NCBI GenBank assembly: GCA_949361645.1
Contig: OX442418.1
Span: 2,028,797 to 2,092,796, forward strand
From: Spongilla lacustris
Taxonomy: Eukaryota; Porifera; Demospongiae; Spongillida; Spongillidae
DNA length: 64,000 nt
Direction of reading: 5' to 3'
Shown: positions 48,664 to 58,643 of the stretch, one piece after another
Layout: the number at the start of each line of letters is the position of its first letter
How positions within the stretch are numbered: position 1 is the first letter of the stretch
Program-made: the position numbers and the translations under genes
Notes under the pieces: model-generated
Databases searched by the model: none
Seen by the model: the letters and a program-made list of their open reading frames with translations, nothing else
Told to the model about the DNA's origin: nothing

Positions 48664-49086
48664 TATGGTCAGAACGTACCGTTCTTACGTACTGTCGAAT
48701 GCACGGAGAGGAGAGGAAGCTGAGCGTACAGCCGGCGCTCATAAGCATGGCTGATTATATACAATTAAGTAAAACAAATTCCCTGGATCCAAACCCTGGT
48801 ACGGAACGATGGCAATGGTATTATGCAATCACAAATAAACGGCTAAGAGGTATCATGTCTGTAACGGAGCTGTAACAGAACGTTCTTACCCAACGTACTG
48901 TTACGGAGCTGTAACGAGATGGCACCACCCAAATACGAAATGGCACCACCCAAATACGAGACGGCACGACCCGAATACGAGATGGCACGACCCGAATACG
49001 AGACGGCGCGACCCGAATACGAGATGGCGCGACCCGAATACGAAAAGCGAGCGCGTGTCGAATTATGGCAGTGATCACCCCCCATA
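48664..49086 (-). repeat. Element 2 right terminal inverted repeat
   Basis: Complement of 32,263-32,695, with six CGACCCGAATACG-type subrepeats (about 48,917-49,042), ending ...CACCCCCCATA and followed by the GTTTAC duplication at 49,087-49,092. Confidence 0.85.
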
Positions 49087-49299
49087 GTTTACAACCTCGA
49101 AATTTCTTAGAACTACACAGCCAAAAATCTTTTTCTGTTCCGTAAATGAATCGTATTTGGAACATATTGTTTCATGTATGTAACAATATGTGATATCATG
49201 TACGTAACGGTGTCTGTTGGACAGTAACTTGGTACAGATTGTACAACCATTTCTGTAACAGATAAAGTATCAGATTTGTTACATGTACGAATCATACAT

Positions 49300-50600
49300 G
49301 TAACTGCTACCCTTTCCTTATATGGATAGAAATTTATTTACCTCCTTATAAATGGGTTCTCTTAAAAAGCATACATTAATGCAATACACATTAAAGTTCC
49401 TCAAACAGGTAGTCCACTCTCTTGTGAGAAGGCACACAGCTGTGTGCACCGATGTACCATGTTCACTGACCTCCGGCATAGTGATCAATCTTGTAAGTTC
49501 CAGCAGTGGGCAGTCATACTTGTTGTGACGCTGGTCTCCATTAGCCGAAGGCTTAAACCCCTCAAGTAAACCCAGGACTGCTCCATTTGATGTCTTGAAC
49601 ACAGCGATTAACAGTCCCTAATCCAGGTGTATAGAAACTGTTCACCTAAGTACGTTATGTTAAGTAGCAACTGTTTATCTCACCTGCTGAACACAGCTCA
49701 ATGTAGTCACTACGGATATGATTGTACTGTACTGACATCACTGAGGAGGATGTCATAGGAGGGTTCACATCCTTGAATGACCTCTTAGCGACACACAGAG
49801 CTGTAGAGATAACAACGTTGTGAATGTTGATACCTGCAAGTTTCAAAGTGATAATGAATATGTACATACACCCAAATGTCATACTTTTCATGGTGTTCCA
49901 AGCAGGTACATGTATATGCCTTTGTTTTCCTTGTATGATGCCCCACAAAGAGAGTGCTGAGCAAAACATGATGCAAATTTATAGCCATTAAAGACCATGT
50001 GCAGACCTAGTAAAAAAATGTGCATTAATTAAAATTTCACATAAATAAGACCTTACCTTTCATTGTCAGTGAAATAATGAGCCTGACATATGTGCTGGAT
50101 GGTGGCAAAGCAATGTCACATGTGGCTAGATGACACAGTCTGTTGTTTGTATGCGCAAACTGCCTGCACAGGTACAAGTAAAACTGAAGGTAAACCAGGT
50201 CATTTCCCACTCATGCATTACCTCCATTGAAGGCAGCCCAACATTGCAGTGGGTGTGGCTTGAGCCTGCTTCAGTGTTTACAAACGTCTGGCACAAGCAT
50301 CTTCACTGCAACTGGTACTATATACATAAGCAACACTTACTTCGTATTACCTTAAAAATAGATTTCCACACTGCCATATCTCCACCATCCAAATATGGTC
50401 CTACATGTATTATAAAGAGAGCGAATCATTCGTGCCCATGCTTTGAAATCTCTCTCACAGAAAGGCTGGTAGACGTTCCCAAAGAGTTTCCCACTGAAAC
50501 CAGATGCGTGAAAGCATCTAGCCGTTTTTGGCCTTTTGAAAGCAGTCTTGCAACAAATGTTTGGCATGTGAGTGTGGAGAGCCTCCTACAGTAAGATAGG
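49300..50600 (-). CDS. Probable spliced host gene, unknown function
   Basis: Several minus-strand stretches look like exons. One is open from 50,585 down (MPNICCKTAFKRPKTARCFH, FCERDFKAWARMIRSL). Others are near 50,300 (TFVNTEAGSSHTHCNVGLPS), near 50,130 (TNNRLCHLATCDIALPPSS, ending AAG|GTAAGG), and near 49,830-49,690 (INIHNVVISTALCVAKRSF after CTTGCAG, ending CAG|GTGAGA). The last is near 49,600-49,390 (FKTSNGAVLGLLEGFKPSAN, MPEVSEHGTSVHTAV). Splice-like borders at the third and fourth support a gene, but the first segment runs into a stop before an obvious donor. Exon boundaries are therefore provisional. No family recognised. Its 3' side points toward the transposon insertion site. Confidence 0.4.
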
Positions 50601-51256
50601 GGGATAAGCATTTGCAAGCAAACAGAAGGTGCATGCACTTCCTTATAAGGGAAAGCAGGAAAGGGTTTTCTTTTACATGTACCCCATAATGTGCCTTCAT
50701 TCAAGTTCAGCTTGGGTCTGTTCAGTTAGTCAGCTAGAAATTTCAGCCATTTGCTGCAAAGCTGCTTCTTGTCCTCTTGCTACATACAATGGTAGTATCT
50801 TCTTTCGATCAACCAACCTAAGAAGAAAAATTCATATCAAGAAGTACTGTACAAAAGCGGCAATCCTACCATGTCCAGAGATAAGCAACACTGAGGCCAT
50901 CGGATTATCATCTACTATGCATATCACAGGTCGTTTTCGAGCATTACCAGGTCCGGGTATACGTTCCTCTGGTTTCTATCTATGAAACTCGATCTGAGAA
51001 GCACAATCGTGTCCATTCCAAAGTCTGGTACTTATCCCATGTGGTAGTCCAGCCAGCTTAAAGTACCTTTTCCAATGTAGGCAGTGGTGGCCATTATTTG
51101 GAATGTAGGTGTGGCAATGCGTTAATTAGAATCGAGCGTCCGGCTGATTGGTGCTGTTCAGTCTGGTGCAACAAATTCTGACGGCGATTCGTGAAGTAGA
51201 CACCACACCTTAACTAGTTGTAAGCAAGTAGACCGCCAAAACGGTAGCGTATTACT

Positions 51257-51334
51257 AGTCTCGTCCCCAGACCCCATGACGTAACGATTATCGCTCTAAC
51301 AGTATAATCTGGGGTCTGGGGACGAAGTTGAGAC
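51257..51334. repeat. Short inverted repeat, GTCCCCAGACCCCA stem
   Basis: GTCTCGTCCCCAGACCCCA pairs with TGGGGTCTGGGGACGA...GAGAC around a loop of about 33 nt. A related GGGGACGTTGGGTCCCCAG word occurs near 1,331. It resembles a very small inverted-repeat element, with no target duplication identified. Confidence 0.6.
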
Positions 51335-52038
51335 TACGTCACGCCCACGCAATCGCCACACTTTGCTGATGTAAAGCGACAGCTCAACTTTTCACAGCCG
51401 CCAATGATGCATTCAAAACTTCCAGATTCGACATGCCCAAGCATGCCTTGAACTAAGTCATTCTACATCGATCGAATACGCACACGTAAATTATGTTTGC
51501 CAACTAACTAACCTGTGTGTTTGTTACTTCTACCTATCCAAAATCATAAGTATTGAATCCTTACGCTGGGGTGCAAGACCTATTTCTGCAGCCGTGCGCA
51601 AAAAATGTAACATTTTTAGATACATTCTGTCACAGAATCCACGCCTTTTCTAGCACATAATATTTATCCGACCTGTAGCGTATTTTGTGACCACAAGCAG
51701 TATGTTCCAAATAAGATAACATATTTGTAACTGTTATGACTGGCTATCAATTCTGTTACAGATAGTTAGGATTTGGCTGTGTAATCACGTGATTCACGTG
51801 ATTTGGCCACGTTGCGCAATTTTGAGGGTAGGCGTGAGCTGTAGAGCGAAGAAGAAAGATTTACCATTTCTTTGCTCACGGGACCAACTGTAAGTGTATT
51901 GCGTGAGTTACTTATAAGCGAACTGACATTATCGTGAGAATTTAATCCGGCCGCAGTTTGAAGACGGGGATGTATTCGAGTCAGCAAATAGATTGTATCA
52001 GATTGTTGTGAACCGCGTTCGGCAACCATATAGTCTGA

Positions 52039-53267
52039 ATGGCACCGATGGAATCTTCAGTTGCAACCATACATCGGAAGAGTGAAGCCATCAAGGTATG
52101 CCCGTTTTTGAATACTAAGCGCGTTCATTATTGGAAATAGTAATAGGCAGCGCTGAGTCATAGCATGCATCGCTCATGTACCTAACCAGCGTTTTAGGGT
52201 GTGATCGGCATGGGTTCAAATAACGTCTCTTGCAAGTTTCGTTGCCTACTTATTCCAACTAATCATGTATTATCAGTGGCATGATTTGAAGGTAATGTGA
52301 TTGGATTGAACGCAGGCCCAGAAGCTCCCAAACAATGAAAATGGAGCCATATGAACTCCACCATTTTTGCTAACGAAGGTTTGATGCTTATTTTTGATGG
52401 GTTTTATCATATAATTTCTCCAGTCTGGAATTAAGCTATTGTACTACCATTGTGACTAGTTGCAGTGAAGCCATGCCAAATCAAGTTCTGCAACAGGAAA
52501 TTACTTCACATCTAGGAGTTGCAGCACAAGACAGAGTTGGTGGTGCTGGATCATTTGAAGGCATCTATTTGAACATGTCGGAGTAGTGAAAAATAACCAG
52601 AAGTGGTTTCCAATGGTAGATGCATTCATAACAGGTTTTGTATCTTGTTGCTTTAAAATCACTGCTAACTCCTTGCTTCAAGGGGAATGAGTCTCCGATG
52701 TCAACTGGGACAACTAACGTACCAGAAGAAGACAGTTTTGAATTAGACGTAAGCTAAAAGCTTGGCTTATTTTTTATATTTAGCACACTCCACAGATTTC
52801 AAGCCACAACACGTCATCGTCTGTTAAGGTATTTTGTGTTTGTGAAATTATTATTTCAAGCCACAACACGTCATCGTCTGTTAAGGTATTTTGTGTTTGT
52901 GAAATTATTATTTCTTGCAGGTTCACCAGCAAATCCTCCTGGTTGTGCTGATGCTGAGCCACAGGTTAATACTTGTGTACTTGAAAATGTTCTTACATTC
53001 ATAGTTCATATCAGCTCAAACAGGAAGGAGACAAAAATACCAACACGCATATCCATGCAGAAGCTAAGAGGGCACAATTATCAAAAGAGGTATGCTGGAG
53101 AGACAATCATGCTTTTTTTCTTCTAGCTGACAAATGCTGTGGTCTGTGACAATGCCATACATGTCAATGGTGTAGAAACAGATCAACTTGGAATGCCATG
53201 CCCAAGCAAGAAGGCTTCATTGTTACAAGAACTGCTGGGTAACACACTAGTGGAGGATCGAGTGTAA
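52039..53267 (+). CDS. Small spliced gene, unknown function (exon set provisional)
   Basis: Candidate exons are as follows. 52,039-52,095 starts with ATG (MAPMESSVATIH) and ends AAG|GTATGC. About 52,681-52,749 (STGTTNVPEEDSFELD) ends GAC|GTAAGC. 52,796-52,828 is a 33-nt micro-exon (ISSHNTSSSVK), with a tandem copy. 52,921-52,964 (SPANPPGCADAEPQ) has a TTGCAG acceptor. 53,015-53,089 (LKQEGDKNTNTHIHAEAKRA) is followed by 53,127-53,267 (LTNAVVCDNAIHVNGVETDQ to ...EDRV, TAA). The last three share one consistent phase. The join from the micro-exon to 52,921 needs one extra base, so an exon is missing or mis-set. An ORF near 52,465-52,586 (PNQVLQQEITSHLGVAAQDR) may also contribute. No domain recognised. 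Confidence 0.4.
52796..52909. repeat. 57-bp tandem duplication spanning a micro-exon
   Basis: Two exact 57-bp units (52,796-52,852 and 52,853-52,909), each with ATTTCAAGCCACAAC ... GTTAAG|GTATTTTG. Each carries the 33-nt candidate exon and its donor. A third partial unit, ATTTC, abuts the next acceptor. Confidence 0.85.
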
Positions 53268-53802
53268 CAGTCTAGAAACATCTGTGAAGGACATTGTTCT
53301 TTGATGTTACATGTACCATGGTTGATTGATTTTGTGCTGTGAAAGGGGGTGAACTAGGCATGACATGGAAAAATGCGTAACTATAGCAACACCAGGAAAT
53401 GAAAATGAATCGTGGGCGTGGCATTAGGAACGTTGTACTTCTTGATTACAACAGTTACTAAATGTTGAAAATTGTAGTGATATTGTATTATGTGGTGACA
53501 GGCACAAGCATTGTAATCCTTGATACAACAGTTGTAGCAGCGTATGAATTTGTAGTACTAAATGGGAACATCGTATTAATTGCACACATAGTAGAAGGTC
53601 ATTTTTGATGTAATCAGTTACACCAAATTTCCACAGTATTTGCATCGGTTTATTTCGGAGATACTGCAAATATCTAATGTTGTAATAAAAAAAAATTTCC
53701 TGTGAGATAGGCCATGCAAATACGAGCGGGGAGGGGGAGGGACGGTAGGCCAAATTAATGCAAGTGGGGAAGGGGAAGGTTAGTAACAGTAATACTAAAT
53801 AT

Positions 53803-55146
53803 CAGTGGCGGATCTAGGAATGGGGCTATAGGGGGGGGGGGGGGGGCGGTTGGTTGGAGGGGCGGCCGGGGGCGGGGCCCACCCACTCACCAGCAAGGGG
53901 GTATGGGGGAGCGCTGTAAGCTCCCCCATCGGGGCCTGGGGCGGAGCCCCAGAAGCTTTCACATTTTTCGCTTCAAAGCCGCAAAAAATCAGCGTATTCG
54001 CAGCGCAGTGAAAGAATTTACATACGCGCGAAAGACAACGAAGTTTATTGCGACAACGCGCCTCGTAACGGTCGTCAACAGGCGTCTAAGAATATTGGAT
54101 ATGCTCGCGTGAGCAAACCGTACTTCTCCTCTATATTGTCGTTGTGATGTATTTAAATCGAATTAGAGGTATGGTGATGTAGCAATTGAAGCAGCAGCAG
54201 CTGTGAAAATGTACGGAACGGTGCACCTAATTAAACCTTTAGTGACAATCGGTAGACTATGTACTTGTACATTTAAAGACTTAAACTTTGTTATTGTTAA
54301 TTATGATCGTGATTCAGTTAAGTTAGTATACACCTATCGCTATCAGTGGCGTAGGAAGGGAATATAGAGTGCAGCGGCCAACAAAGGTGGTTCCCCCTCC
54401 TCCCCGGGGAGGGTACGGGAGGGGGGCACCCCTCCCGGCCAGCTAGGGGTAAGCTCCCCCATCGGGGTCTGGGGCGGAGCCCTAGAAGCCAACGCTTTTT
54501 GTGTAGAAAACCCCCCAAAACAACGCTAAAACTGTAACCAGGTTAATTTGTTTTGAGACCTTGCCTCTGCGCATGTAATATAAAATACAAAACGGCTATA
54601 GTGCAGCCAAGGCCACTTTTGGTAACCGTTGTACACTGGGTAGCCTAGCTTGAGCTAGCTCTCGCGATCGATTTGAAGACCACTTGCATGTCATTAACTA
54701 TAGCAGCAAATAATTGAATTGATACATGCGAACCTATTATTATAATATTTTTTTTGTTGTTGTGAAAAAGTGCAGCGGCCATGGCCGCTGCTGCCGCCCC
54801 AGCTCCTACGCCACTGCCTATGCACATGCAGGCAAGATTTCGAAGGAACGAATAAAACGTTCGCGGTTATTAAATAAAATTTCCGGTATTAGATTAAATT
54901 TCGTAATCACTGAAACTTTTAAGAAATTGCCGCCCCCCCCCCCCCCCCCCCCCCACATACACACAAAAGGTGTGCTTTCTAGATGCGCGTGCGTTACGTA
55001 CGGTAGAAAGTGCGCGCGCACGCTGTGTGGGGGGAGGGGGGGAGGGGGGGCGGCAATTTCATGACAGGGGCGGCATTTAATATGAATGGGGGGGGGGGGG
55101 GGGGGGGGCGGCCGCCCCCCCCAAGGCTATGCTAGATCCGCCACTG
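53803..55146. mobile_element. hAT-type non-autonomous element with 8-bp target duplication
   Basis: Begins CAGTGGCGGATCTAGG and ends CTAGATCCGCCACTG. CTAAATAT flanks it at 53,795-53,802 and 55,147-55,154. The CAG...CTG termini and 8-bp duplication are hAT hallmarks. It is GC-rich and contains G/C runs at 53,831-53,846, 54,933-54,954 and 55,088-55,108. It has two related internal segments (CTCCCCCATCGGGGYCTGGG near 53,921 and 54,449) and another element nested at 54,344-54,816. No transposase frame was found. Confidence 0.88.
54344..54816. mobile_element. Second hAT-like element nested in the first
   Basis: CAGTGGCGTAGGA at 54,344 and TCCTACGCCACTG ending at 54,816 form matching termini. Flanks (ATCGCTAT and CCTATGCA) do not give a clean 8-bp duplication, so one edge may be altered. 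GCAGCGGCC words lie just inside both ends. Confidence 0.55.
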
Positions 55147-55162
55147 CTAAATATTGTTCTAT

Positions 55163-55191
<29 letters not shown>
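55163..55191. repeat. Homopolymer G run, 29 bp
   Basis: Located just outside the right target duplication of the hAT-type element. The following 55,192-55,897 shows only GCATGCATG-rich unique sequence and no gene. Confidence 0.95.
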
Positions 55192-55194
<3 letters not shown>

Positions 55195-55897
55195 GGTAAC
55201 ACGGAAGCCTCTACGGATACGCTCCTGATCGTTGATATATGCATGCGATCACCATGTATAGAAGCATGAGTAAGTACACAAATCGTACAAAGTTCAAGAG
55301 TCAGTTGGCAAAGGTGTTTACAAGCTACTGAATCCTTCAACTGGAAAAACACTCAAGAAAGACTGAAGCCATGCAATGAACGATTTCCCCAAACCTGCAA
55401 GAGCATCCGAGATGCATGAGTTTGGATCGATAGTGATAAATGGCTCTGCACTGCATGCAGCAAATATCTGTCTGACACATGATGCAGGGTACCAATCATT
55501 ATTTTATGACCACACGCGGACAAGCTAAATCATACTTGCACATGAATTTTTATACTTCTTTACATTTGTAAACATTTACACAAGGACGCCTGGCCTTTCA
55601 TAGTAATAACTATATAGCTGCTCTGCACACAACGTAACTACCCAAATAAGCAATTAGTCTTGTACATTTGTACCAATCAGATTTTACGTATACAGATCAA
55701 TACTTTCACATGCATGCATGCAAGGACGAGTGGGCACGCAGACGCGCACATACACGCATGTATTATGATATATCATGGCATGCATGACGTTTGCAAATAC
55801 ATGCATGCATGTATAAAACGTGTAAATATGTATATCAATCCGATTTCATTACATTATACTTATGCTTGTATACTCCAGGCCTGTATTTAAAGTGTAG

Positions 55898-56110
55898 GAC
55901 ATTCTATCCTAGGCACCAGTGTCCCCCCATTGGGGGACACTGGTGCCTAGGGTAGGACAATTATGCCTAGGCATAAATGTCCCCTGCGGACATATATGCC
56001 TAGGCATAATTGTCCGGGGGACAATGGTGCCTAGGAACGAGTGTCCGGGAGACAGCGGTGCCTAGGCATGAATGTCCGGGGGGACATTTTGCGGGGGGGA
56101 CAACCATGCC
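55898..56110. repeat. Nested palindromic module cluster, TGCCTAGGCA core
   Basis: Serial self-complementary units such as GGACATATATGCCTAGGCA followed by TAATTGTCC, and CACTGGTGCCTAGG paired with CCTAGGCACCAGTG. The build is the same as at 232-390: GGACA ... palindrome ... TGTCC with G/C-run joints. Confidence 0.8.
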
Positions 56111-56292
56111 TACGACAACGGCAATATTGTAAATGAAAACTATAGCGGAAAAGTTACATTTGGAACAACCAATGCATTCATGCTGATCTCCATGGAAATG
56201 GATGCCACTTGTGTGGTGTTTACATGTTGTAATTGGGGATCCAACGTCGTCCCATGTGACGATTAATACTGACGATTAATCATTAATTAGTG

Positions 56293-56538
56293 TTAGCCGT
56301 TACTCCTAACACCTTGGTGTTCCTCAACCGACTTTGCAAGCATGGCCTCTAGTGTCCTGTTCAATCTTTCAGTCTGTCCATTTCCCTGGGGATGACAGAT
56401 AGACGTTGGTGTCCGCTTAATACCTAGCAGGCTGCATACCACTTTCATGACTTCACTAGGGAAGTTGGATCGATTATATTCCAAAGCTCTTAGTGGCGTA
56501 TAGAACTTCAGTACATGAAACAACCGAGTTCTCTTCAT
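56293..56538 (-). pseudogene. Ty3-type integrase core fragment (inverted half)
   Basis: Minus-strand frame with NFPSEVMKVVCSLLGIKRT, then HPQGNGQTERLNRTLEAML, the region around the catalytic Glu (QTERLNR) of Ty3/gypsy integrases. It ends at KSVEEHQGV, exactly where the plus-strand piece at 56,493 should continue (AYRTSVHETT). The two halves are in opposite orientation, so an inversion has split one integrase. No zinc-binding or first-Asp segment lies nearby. Confidence 0.8.
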
Positions 56539-56905
56539 TCTTCCTCAACTTTGGAAGGTCATCGTGTCTACCTATTGACATTATGTTCGGTGAGGTTGTA
56601 GCACATGGAACAGGCAGTAGGAAGGTGTCCGATTATACAAGACACTTGCACAACATTTTCAAAGTAGCATATGATATTGTTCGTTCCAATTTGGCAATGG
56701 TCAGAACAGAAACAGAACACAAACTATGAGAAAGATGGAGTGTCAGAAGAATTCGCTGTGGGAGACATGCAGGGTTTGGTTATTTATTCCAGCAGTGAAA
56801 ACAGGAAGGACCAAGAAGTTAGCAAGCTTGTGGTGTGGGCCATATACAGTAAAAAGGTATACTATTCAGCTCATCGGTACAACCAACATTAATCATATCG
56901 AGAAA
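56493..56905 (+). pseudogene. Ty3-type integrase C-terminal fragment
   Basis: Plus-strand frame AYRTSVHETTEFSSFFLNFG, LPIDIMFGE, SDYTRHLHNIFKVAYDIVRS. It continues, after a frame change near 56,729, as WLFIPAVKTGRTKKLASLWC and GPYTVKRYTIQLIGTTN, the GPY/F-type C-terminal module. At least one frameshift, plus the inversion, makes it non-functional. No LTRs were identified. Confidence 0.8.
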
Positions 56906-57279
56906 TCGCCCATACATCGGCGGTCATCTTGCGATTTTTTTTCAAATTGAATTTTAAACACGTTTATAATGTCCTATAAATCGGTCTGATTATGAGATAT
57001 GTCTTCAAAAAATGATTCCGTTAACCACTGTTTAACTAAAATCAAGACAAAAAATTAATTTCTACCGCGTATAATTTATTCATCAACAATTGTCATTGCG
57101 TAATATCTTGCGTCATCTGCTAGAATTATTCAACAAAATACCGTTTAACGCAAGGAGTTAAACGACAACGGGCCAGCACACGATCTCCTAAAGGCGCATG
57201 CGCAGAGCCTAAAGCAGACACGCGGCTCAGTCCAGCGTGAAAGGTCGGACATAAGGACAAACAGGCAACCGTTTCTTTT
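56906..57279. other. No recognisable gene
   Basis: AT-rich unique sequence between the integrase relic and the first open frame of the DIRS-like element. The left boundary of that element probably lies in or near this stretch, but no terminal repeat could be matched. Confidence 0.4.
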
Positions 57280-57573
57280 ATGGGGGACAAAGAGAACCAA
57301 ACGAGTGCTCAAGGGCAGCAGGATGCGACCAGTTCGCACCACCAGCACTCACAGGGGCAGCAGGATGCGACCAGTTCACACCACCAGCACTCACAAGGGC
57401 AGCAGGACCCTACCGCTTCAAACCAGCAAAAGGGAACGGAAATTACGTTGGAAAATCTGAAATGGGTGATGCGGTCCGTAGCAAGAGAGGTATTTGAAGA
57501 ACACCGTGGCCAGCGACAGCAGGGCGAGTCATCCCTACAAAGTGGGACGACGGGTAAGCGGAAATATAAGTAA
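57280..57573 (+). CDS. Q/H-rich ORF with 14-residue repeats
   Basis: ATG at 57,280, 97 codons, ending KRKYK-TAA. The N-terminal half has two exact QGQQDATSSHHQHS repeats and a third diverged QGQQDPTASNQQKG. The C-terminal half is likely helical (LENLKWVMRSVAREVFEEHR) and ends in a basic tail. Its position upstream of Gag suggests the first ORF or 5' exon of the DIRS-like element. No domain recognised. Confidence 0.6.
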   Translation: MGDKENQTSAQGQQDATSSHHQHSQGQQDATSSHHQHSQGQQDPTASNQQKGTEITLENLKWVMRSVAREVFEEHRGQRQQGESSLQSGTTGKRKYK

Positions 57574-57756
57574 TTAGGGTACTGGTAAGGGCGGCATGTC
57601 CTTTACGTAGCCGGCGGTGGGCCCCGCAAAAAGAATAATAATATATATATATATACTGGGAGTGGCCGGCCATTAAGTGGCACGAAAGAAGTGGCGGGGC
57701 GGACCCCCAGTTTGGCGATCTATTGTTTAAAATAACAATTATAGGCTAAGGTGGTT

Positions 57757-58440
57757 GTTGGTGAAATGGCTAGGGGTGGACCCCTAGTGGTTAGGGAAAT
57801 GGCTAGGGGTGGACCCCTAGTGGTTATGAAAATGGCTAGGGGTGGACCCCTAGTGGTTATGAAAAATGGCTAGGGGTGGACCCCTAGTGGTTATGAAAAA
57901 TGGCTAGGGGTGGACCCCTAGCGGTTATGGAAATGGCTAGGGAGGACCCCTAGCGGTTATGGAAAATGGCTAGGGGTGGACTCCTAGTGGTTATGAAAAT
58001 GGCTAGGGAGGACCCCTAGCGGTTATGGAAAATGGCTAGGGGTAGACCCCTAGTGGTTATGGAAAATGGCTAGGGGTGGACCCCTAGTGGTTATGGAAAA
58101 TGGCTAGGGGTGGACCCCTAGTGGTTATGGAAAATGGTAGGGGAGGACCCCTTGTGGTTATGGAAAATGGCTAGGGGTGGACCCCCTAGTGGTTATGAAA
58201 ATGGCTAGGGGTGGACCCCTAGTGGTTATGGAAAATGGCTAGGGGTGGACCCCTAGTGGTTATGGAATATGGCTAGGGGTGGACCCCTAGTGGTTAATAA
58301 ATGGCTAGGGGTGGACCCCTAGTGGTTAATAAATGGCTAGGGGTGGACCCCTAGTGGTTATGGAAAAGGCAAGACTGGACTCCTAATGGTTGTTGGAAAT
58401 GGCTAGGGCGGACCTCCAATGGTTAGAAATAAATAAAAGA
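57757..58440. repeat. Hairpin array, ~33-bp unit, about 20 copies
   Basis: The unit is ATGGCTAGGGGTGGACC followed by CCTAGTGGTTATGGAAA. Every unit contains a CTAGGGG-TGGA-CCCCTAG inverted repeat, so RNA or single-stranded DNA would fold into serial hairpins. Units vary in the loop and spacer (TTATGAAA, TTAATAA). A stray unit lies at 58,540. An AT-rich stretch (58,430-58,535) follows. Confidence 0.92.
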
Positions 58441-58643
58441 AATGGAAATTTAAAATATAAATAAATATAAATAAAAATTAAAGTAAAAATTAAAAAATTT
58501 AAATCTAAAAAAAAAGAAATTAAATTTAAAAATTTAAATACAGGGATGGACCCCTAGCGGTTATGGAAATGGTGATTGGTATGAGGTCAGACCAAGTAGT
58601 TAATCATATGTAACAACCCAATCCAGGAACTGTCAGGGTAGGA

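Larger units (their letters stand above)
32263..49086 (-). mobile_element. Element 2: 16.8-kb giant DNA transposon, inverted copy
   Basis: Begins TATGGGGGGTGATCACTG at 32,263 and ends with its complement at 49,086, flanked by GTTTAC at 32,257-32,262 and 49,087-49,092. Content mirrors Element 1 on the opposite strand. It lacks the 1,538-bp TA element, the second unit of the tandem duplication and the 96-bp duplication, which together account for the 3.5-kb length difference. Scattered substitutions and indels between copies argue against a collapsed or mirrored assembly. The integrase genes of both copies share a stop codon. Confidence 0.88.

Noticed and set aside
11812..49085. Short frames such as RIRVAPSRIRVVPSRI and YSGRAISYSGRAVSY at all four TIRs
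   Set aside because: Translations of the 21-bp subterminal array, which is in frame by length.
11846..49086. Whole 37-kb palindrome as an assembly artefact (mirrored contig)
   Set aside because: The arms differ by many substitutions, indels, a 1.5-kb insertion with target duplication and array copy numbers. Each unit has its own target duplication. Read support was not examined.
11846..49086. Polinton/Maverick element
   Set aside because: Length and 6-bp duplications fit, but the termini are not the usual AG...CT type. No protein-primed polymerase, packaging ATPase, protease or capsid frames were seen, and the integrase motifs differ.
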